From Tidjanibacter sp. (GTDB lineage Bacteria; Bacteroidota; Bacteroidia; Bacteroidales; Rikenellaceae): 64,000 nt of DNA. The notes below the pieces were generated by a model that saw only the letters and a list, made by a program, of their open reading frames with translations, was not told where the DNA came from and did not search any database. The stretch is from positions 62,001 to 126,000 of the forward strand of contig JAFTUI010000017.1 of NCBI GenBank assembly GCA_017466345.1, written 5' to 3'. The translations under genes were made by a program, and so were the position numbers. Positions 60,091-64,000 of this stretch are shown piece after piece (position 1 is the first letter of the stretch; each line of letters opens with the position of its first letter).

Positions 60091-61382
60091 AGTAGTTCCG
60101 TATTCATACCCTTTGTTGCTACCAGCATAAGCACAAACCTGACCACAATGAAGCCTATGAAGGCCACCCATAAGCCCCTATTGCCGAGCACTCCACGCAG
60201 GGCGAAGTAGAGCACAAAGAACGCCACAAGTGCCCAGAAGGTTGTGTTGCGCATAATGCGTGTCTTGGTGGCGCCGATTAGTATGCCGTCAATGAGGAAG
60301 GGGATGAAACCCACCAAGGGCACCATAATTATCCACCATATATACTCCCCAGCACACGCCATAATCGTGGGGCTCGAAGTGAAGAGACTGAGGATGGGCT
60401 CCCACCAGAAGATATAGGCGACAATGTAAATCGCTGCTACCACCGCGCACCACACCAGCAGCAGCCTCACGCACCTGCGGAACGCCTCGCGGTTCCTCTC
60501 GCCTATGAACCTACCTGTCAGCGACTCGGCAGCGTAGCAGAAACCATCGAGCATATAGCTAAACAGCATAAAGAGGTTCATCAGCAGTTCGTTGGTGGCA
60601 AGTATGGTGTCGCCGAAGCGTGCCGAGAATGCCGTAAAGCAGGTGTAGACAGTGCATACACACAGCGTGCGCAAGAAAGCGTCCGAGTTGATGCGGAAGA
60701 ATCTTACCAGGGGTTCCATATTGAGGCACTCGCGGAGCGACATCTCCCTAAGGTAGGCTTTGTAGCGCACGGAGATGAAAATCAGCGTTATGAGCAGTGC
60801 TGCATACTGCGCCACCACCGTTCCGAGGGCTATGCCCGCAACACCCATATCCATACCAAAGACAAACCACAGCGAAGCTCCTACGTTTATCAGGTTGTTC
60901 AGTATGGAAACCACCATAGGCGTTGTAGCGTCCTGCATACCCGTCAGCCAGCCGTGCAACGAGAAGATGCCTATGGCTGCGGGGGCTGCCCAGATGCGCA
61001 CAAAGAAGTACTCCGCCGCCAAGGTCATAACACCCTCCGATCCCTCCATAATTTTCATCGCCAAAGTCCCTATGGGGCGGTTGAAGAGGAGCAACAGCAG
61101 GGCAATGCCGAAGGCGACAAGCATAGAGCGCCCCAGAATGCTTGCGCACTCGCGTTTGTCGTCAGCACCGTAAGCCTGTGCCGCCAAGCCACTCGTGCCC
61201 ATCCTGAGGAAGGCGAAGTTCCAATATATGAAGTTGAAAATTGCGGTGCCGATAGCCAACGCACCGATAGTTGCATCATCGCCAATCCTGCCCGCAATGG
61301 CAATGTCAATCATACCCAGCAGAGGGATAGTAACATTGCTCACTATATTTGGCACCGCAAGGCGCAGGATGGCTTTATTCAT
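60072..61382 (-). CDS. MATE-family efflux transporter (DinF-like)
   Basis: The 436-residue protein has about 12 TM helices in two six-helix halves. It has MNKAILRLAVPNIVSNVTIP, IDIAIAGRIGDDATIGALAI and LRMGTSGLAAQAYGADDKRE, the DinF/NorM-like N-half signatures. Such proteins export cationic drugs or metabolites using Na+ or H+. The stop codon is reached inside a CTCAATT array, so its last residues (LMRIEN) come from repeat sequence. It follows rsmF by 17 bp. Confidence 0.94.
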   Translation of the reverse strand: MNKAILRLAVPNIVSNVTIPLLGMIDIAIAGRIGDDATIGALAIGTAIFNFIYWNFAFLRMGTSGLAAQAYGADDKRECASILGRSMLVAFGIALLLLLFNRPIGTLAMKIMEGSEGVMTLAAEYFFVRIWAAPAAIGIFSLHGWLTGMQDATTPMVVSILNNLINVGASLWFVFGMDMGVAGIALGTVVAQYAALLITLIFISVRYKAYLREMSLRECLNMEPLVRFFRINSDAFLRTLCVCTVYTCFTAFSARFGDTILATNELLMNLFMLFSYMLDGFCYAAESLTGRFIGERNREAFRRCVRLLLVWCAVVAAIYIVAYIFWWEPILSLFTSSPTIMACAGEYIWWIIMVPLVGFIPFLIDGILIGATKTRIMRNTTFWALVAFFVLYFALRGVLGNRGLWVAFIGFIVVRFVLMLVATKGMNTELLMRIEN

Positions 61383-61399
61383 AATGTTTCTATCTGCTC

Positions 61400-62779
61400 T
61401 TAGAAATTTTGACTTAGTATGCGCAACTCTTTGGGCAACAAAGAGTTTGTGCGTGAACCGATACGCTTAGTGAAGCCTATGGGCTGACCCTCGAAGAGTA
61501 GGAGGTTGAGTCCCTCGCCGAGTGCCGACACGCACGAGAGTTCCTCCCTGCGGAAGTAGCGCAGCATATCCTCCTCTGTGAGTTCAACTCTCTGGAAAGC
61601 CTCCATATTGAGGTGTGCCGAGAGTGCTAGCGAGTGGTCGGGGCGGAACTTTTTGCCAAACATCTCGCCCACCTTCACGCCCGAAAAGAGGACACTCATC
61701 TGCTCTGCAACGGTGCGTATATCCTCCCACAGCGGGGCAGGATAGGCGTAGATACTCTCGCCAATGGTCGCGAGGTGGAGTGGGGTGGAGTCTTGTAGGT
61801 AGCCTGCAATCTCCTTTGCCACCCTCTTATCGACCTCCCCGAAGGGATTTTTGCGGGCCTTCTTGGGGGCTTTGCGGCGCGATGTACTCTCACCACCTTT
61901 GCGCACAATGGCAGCAAACAATCCCTCGCCTTCGGTGCGGTGGGGATAGAAGTGAAAACACTCTGCAACACCTGCCTCGGTGCGGGCTATATTCCACTCC
62001 TCGGGACAGATAATCTCTATCCTCTCGCAGTCAAACTCTCCGCACAGCCACTCCATATTCTCCTCATTCTCAGCCCTGTTGAATGTGCAAGTGGAGTAGA
62101 TGAATATGCCGCCCTCGCGGAGCGAAGCCCAAGCATCTGCCATAATGCGTCTTTGGCGTGTGGCACAGAGCCTTACGTTGTCGAGGCTCCAATTCTCGCG
62201 CGCCTCCTCGCTCTTGCGGAACATACCCTCGCCCGAGCAGGGCGCATCCACAGCCACCACATCGAACCACCCCTCCAAAGAGCCTGCAAAGTGAGAAGGG
62301 TCGTTGGAGGTGACAACCGTATTGCCCACGCCCCAGCGCATAATGTTGTCGGCAAGCGTCAGAGCCCTCGCGCGTATGACCTCATTGGCAACCACAAGTC
62401 CTCGCTCGCCCACAATGGAGCTATAAAGTGTAGATTTACCCCCTGGTGCGGCGCACATATCCAAGAGGCGCAACCCCTCTGTTTTCTCGCCTCCCAAAGC
62501 CTGCTCCAAAAGGTGGCCCACAAACATCGATGATGCCTCCTGCACATAGTAGCCTCCTGCCTGAAAGTGTCCATCACGAGTAAAAGAGGGACGCTCGGCA
62601 AGGTAGCGACCCCAACGACACCAACCAACCTCCCTGCCCTCAGGAGCGGGGTAGGGCTTGTGGGGATTGAGCCTTATGGAGGTGGGCTGTGGCGCACTCT
62701 GCAAAGCCTCAATGAGCCTCTGCACCTCCTCTTCGGGCATCTGCTCCCTCAGGAGTGTTATGAAGTCGGTGTTGGTCAA
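61400..62779 (-). CDS. RNA cytosine-C5-methyltransferase (RsmF/NOL1/NSUN family)
   Basis: The 459-residue SAM-dependent enzyme has LLDMCAAPGGKSTLYSSIV (SAM site), DAPCSGEGMFRK (motif IV Cys) and YSTCTFNRAENEENMEWL (motif VI catalytic Cys). The C-terminal half resembles the RsmF PUA-like region (SLALSAHLNMEAFQRVELTE). The target is probably 16S rRNA, but C5 position and substrate cannot be settled by eye. It overlaps nothing and lies 5 bp after dNK. Confidence 0.94.
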   Translation of the reverse strand: MTNTDFITLLREQMPEEEVQRLIEALQSAPQPTSIRLNPHKPYPAPEGREVGWCRWGRYLAERPSFTRDGHFQAGGYYVQEASSMFVGHLLEQALGGEKTEGLRLLDMCAAPGGKSTLYSSIVGERGLVVANEVIRARALTLADNIMRWGVGNTVVTSNDPSHFAGSLEGWFDVVAVDAPCSGEGMFRKSEEARENWSLDNVRLCATRQRRIMADAWASLREGGIFIYSTCTFNRAENEENMEWLCGEFDCERIEIICPEEWNIARTEAGVAECFHFYPHRTEGEGLFAAIVRKGGESTSRRKAPKKARKNPFGEVDKRVAKEIAGYLQDSTPLHLATIGESIYAYPAPLWEDIRTVAEQMSVLFSGVKVGEMFGKKFRPDHSLALSAHLNMEAFQRVELTEEDMLRYFRREELSCVSALGEGLNLLLFEGQPIGFTKRIGSRTNSLLPKELRILSQNF

Positions 62780-62784
62780 TTTTC

Positions 62785-63420
62785 CTAAAACCCAATGGTT
62801 CGTACCTCTTTGCCCTCGGCTTGGTTGAGCTCTTCGAGGTTGCGGATGATGGTGTCTATAATCTCGGGTTTGCCCACAAAGTCTATCTCGTCAATGTTGA
62901 TAGTAAGCAACTTACCTTTATAAGAGGCAATCCACTCGTTATAGCGGTTGTTAAGCCTTTCGAGATATTCGAGGTCGATATTCTTCTCGTACTCTCTGCC
63001 TCGTTTGAGAATTTGGCGTACGAGGGTAGGAACGCTCGCTTTGAGATAGATGAGAATGTCGGGCGAGGGCACAAGGTCCGTAGCCAGAGTAAAAATCTTC
63101 ATATAGGTGCCATAGTCCCTGCTGCTCATAAGTCCCATTTGGTGGAGGTTGCCCGCGAAGATGTGTGCATCCTCGTGGATGGTTCTGTCCTGCACCACGT
63201 TGCCCGTACTCTCGGCGAGCATTTGGAGTGTCTGGTTGATGCGGCTGCCGAGGAAGAACATCTGGAAGTTGAACGACCAACGGTTCATATCCTCATAGAA
63301 GTCGGCGATGTAGGGATTGTCAATATCCTCGTAGTATGCCTTTGCTCCGTAGTGGGCGGAGAGTATTTCGGTCAGCGAGGTCTTGCCGCTACCGATGTTG
63401 CCTGCAATTGCTATATACAT
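62785..63420 (-). CDS. Deoxynucleoside kinase
   Basis: The 211-residue salvage kinase phosphorylates deoxynucleosides, probably dA/dG. It has the P-loop GNIGSGKTS at residues 7-15, YYEDIDNPYI near 30, the DRTIHED motif near 78 (ERS-type Arg) and LKRGREYEKNIDLEYLERLN (the LID). It closely follows the GH3 gene (26 bp) and precedes rsmF (5 bp), so the run looks like one operon. Confidence 0.95.
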   Translation of the reverse strand: MYIAIAGNIGSGKTSLTEILSAHYGAKAYYEDIDNPYIADFYEDMNRWSFNFQMFFLGSRINQTLQMLAESTGNVVQDRTIHEDAHIFAGNLHQMGLMSSRDYGTYMKIFTLATDLVPSPDILIYLKASVPTLVRQILKRGREYEKNIDLEYLERLNNRYNEWIASYKGKLLTINIDEIDFVGKPEIIDTIIRNLEELNQAEGKEVRTIGF

Positions 63421-63446
63421 AATAAGTTTAGGTGTTGTATGTGTTG

Positions 63447-64000
63447 TTAGTCTTGTTTATTACTGTTTATCCTCGCATTGTGGAACTCTTTGAGCCTTTC
63501 GACATAGTCCCTTGTGCCATTCAGGCGGGGAATTTTGATTTGTCCGCCGAGCCTGCCATCCAAGCGCAACAGCTCCTCGAAGGTGTCTTCCGCAACTACG
63601 GTAACTATGGGGCGTAGGAGCGTAAAGTTATTCTTGCGTTTGGCGGCGTAGTCGCTATTCTGTTCCTGCATAGCTCTGTCGAGCGCATCGGTAAAGTGTT
63701 CCAACGAGTCGGGTTGCTTGTAGAAAGTTACAACCCACTCGTGCGAGCCCTTAGCCATTTCGCCCTCAATCTCGCCCATAAAAACGGGTGCCATCGTATA
63801 CTCCTTAATCTCCGCTCCACATTCGTGACACGCCTGCTCCATAGCCCTCTCGGCATTGTCGATGATTATCTCCTCGCCAAAGGCGTTCACAAAGAGTTTT
63901 GTCCTGCCCGTGAAGCGGAACTTGTAGGGCGAGGTTTGTGTGAAGCGTATCGTGTCGCCAATCATATACCTCCACAAACCATTGCTCGAAGTGATAAGTA
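63447..64000 (-). CDS. GH3-family adenylating enzyme (C-terminal part)
   Basis: The frame is open through the right edge (visible reading LITSSNGLWRYMIGDTIRFT at its start), so only about 184 residues are seen. GLWRYMIGDTIRF and FTGRTKLFVNAFGEEII are signatures of the GH3 auxin-responsive-like acyl-adenylate family, which in bacteria may join carboxylic acids to amines. The function in Bacteroidetes is unknown. The last residues (NARINSNKQD) are complete. It leads the GH3-dNK-rsmF-MATE run. Confidence 0.92.
   Translation of the reverse strand, partial: LITSSNGLWRYMIGDTIRFTQTSPYKFRFTGRTKLFVNAFGEEIIIDNAERAMEQACHECGAEIKEYTMAPVFMGEIEGEMAKGSHEWVVTFYKQPDSLEHFTDALDRAMQEQNSDYAAKRKNNFTLLRPIVTVVAEDTFEELLRLDGRLGGQIKIPRLNGTRDYVERLKEFHNARINSNKQD

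Overview
The window looks like part of a Bacteroidales chromosome, most likely Rikenellaceae/Alistipes-like. The evidence for this is the recurring TAnnTTTG -7 promoter box, the near absence of strong Shine-Dalgarno sites, the abundance of BACON and lipocalin-type lipoproteins with acidic residues after the lipid-modified Cys, and family markers such as DUF3098, DUF4954, DUF4923, tryptophanase and paired short ChrA proteins. The genus is inference. No phage, transposase, integrase, rRNA or CRISPR array was seen.

Layout. 1-2.6 kb: tail of a possible phosphofructokinase, adk (-) and thiL (+). 2.6-15.1 kb: a one-directional surface-lipoprotein locus: BACON lipoprotein; BACON/LRR (BspA-like) lipoprotein; BACON/FISUMP-like lipoprotein; a 50-residue peptide gene; a 1398-residue modular fimbrillin/BACON lipoprotein with an internally duplicated supermodule of about 468 residues; and an Fn3-like lipoprotein. 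15.2-17.2 kb: yceD-rpmF-plsX and tRNA-Arg(CCU), whose 3' end sits inside a 58-nt perfect palindrome. 17.4-24.7 kb: amino-acid and peptide use on the minus strand (serine deaminase, small lipoprotein, C1 peptidase, DUF4923, peptidase T, OPT transporter). 24.8-25.7 kb: an AT-rich two-TM protein preceded by a long stem with regular internal loops, a candidate structured RNA. 25.9-34.7 kb: DsbD-like protein, serine hydrolase, rlmH, a catalytically degenerate GH2-like protein, tryptophanase and DUF4954. 34.9-42.3 kb: asnS, rpoN, a membrane protein, an ECF sigma factor, a split ChrA pair and rsmE. 42.4-49 kb: YfhO-like protein, then ftsX-DUF3098-uppP-truB-queA. 49.3-58.9 kb: a lipocalin-like gene remnant, ABC exporter, trpS, ClC/CBS channel, an AT-rich four-helix-bundle gene between inverted heptamer arrays, a glycosyltransferase and two lipoproteins. 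59-64 kb: an operon-like minus-strand run GH3 - dNK - rsmF - MATE - era.

How genes work together. OPT transporter, peptidase T, the exported C1 peptidase, serine deaminase and tryptophanase point to a peptide/amino-acid fermenting, indole-producing lifestyle. The lipoproteins point to a heavily decorated cell surface.

The most striking unexplained signal is between genes. Several families of dispersed palindromic elements have conserved cores and stems that differ in sequence but still pair. They are combined with tandem arrays of 7-mers (TCTAACG, AATTCTC, AAAATTG, TGATAAC) and 9-mers (TATAGGGCT, TTGGTATCC). They fill almost every larger intergenic gap, often abutting stop codons, and in one place adjoin a truncated gene.
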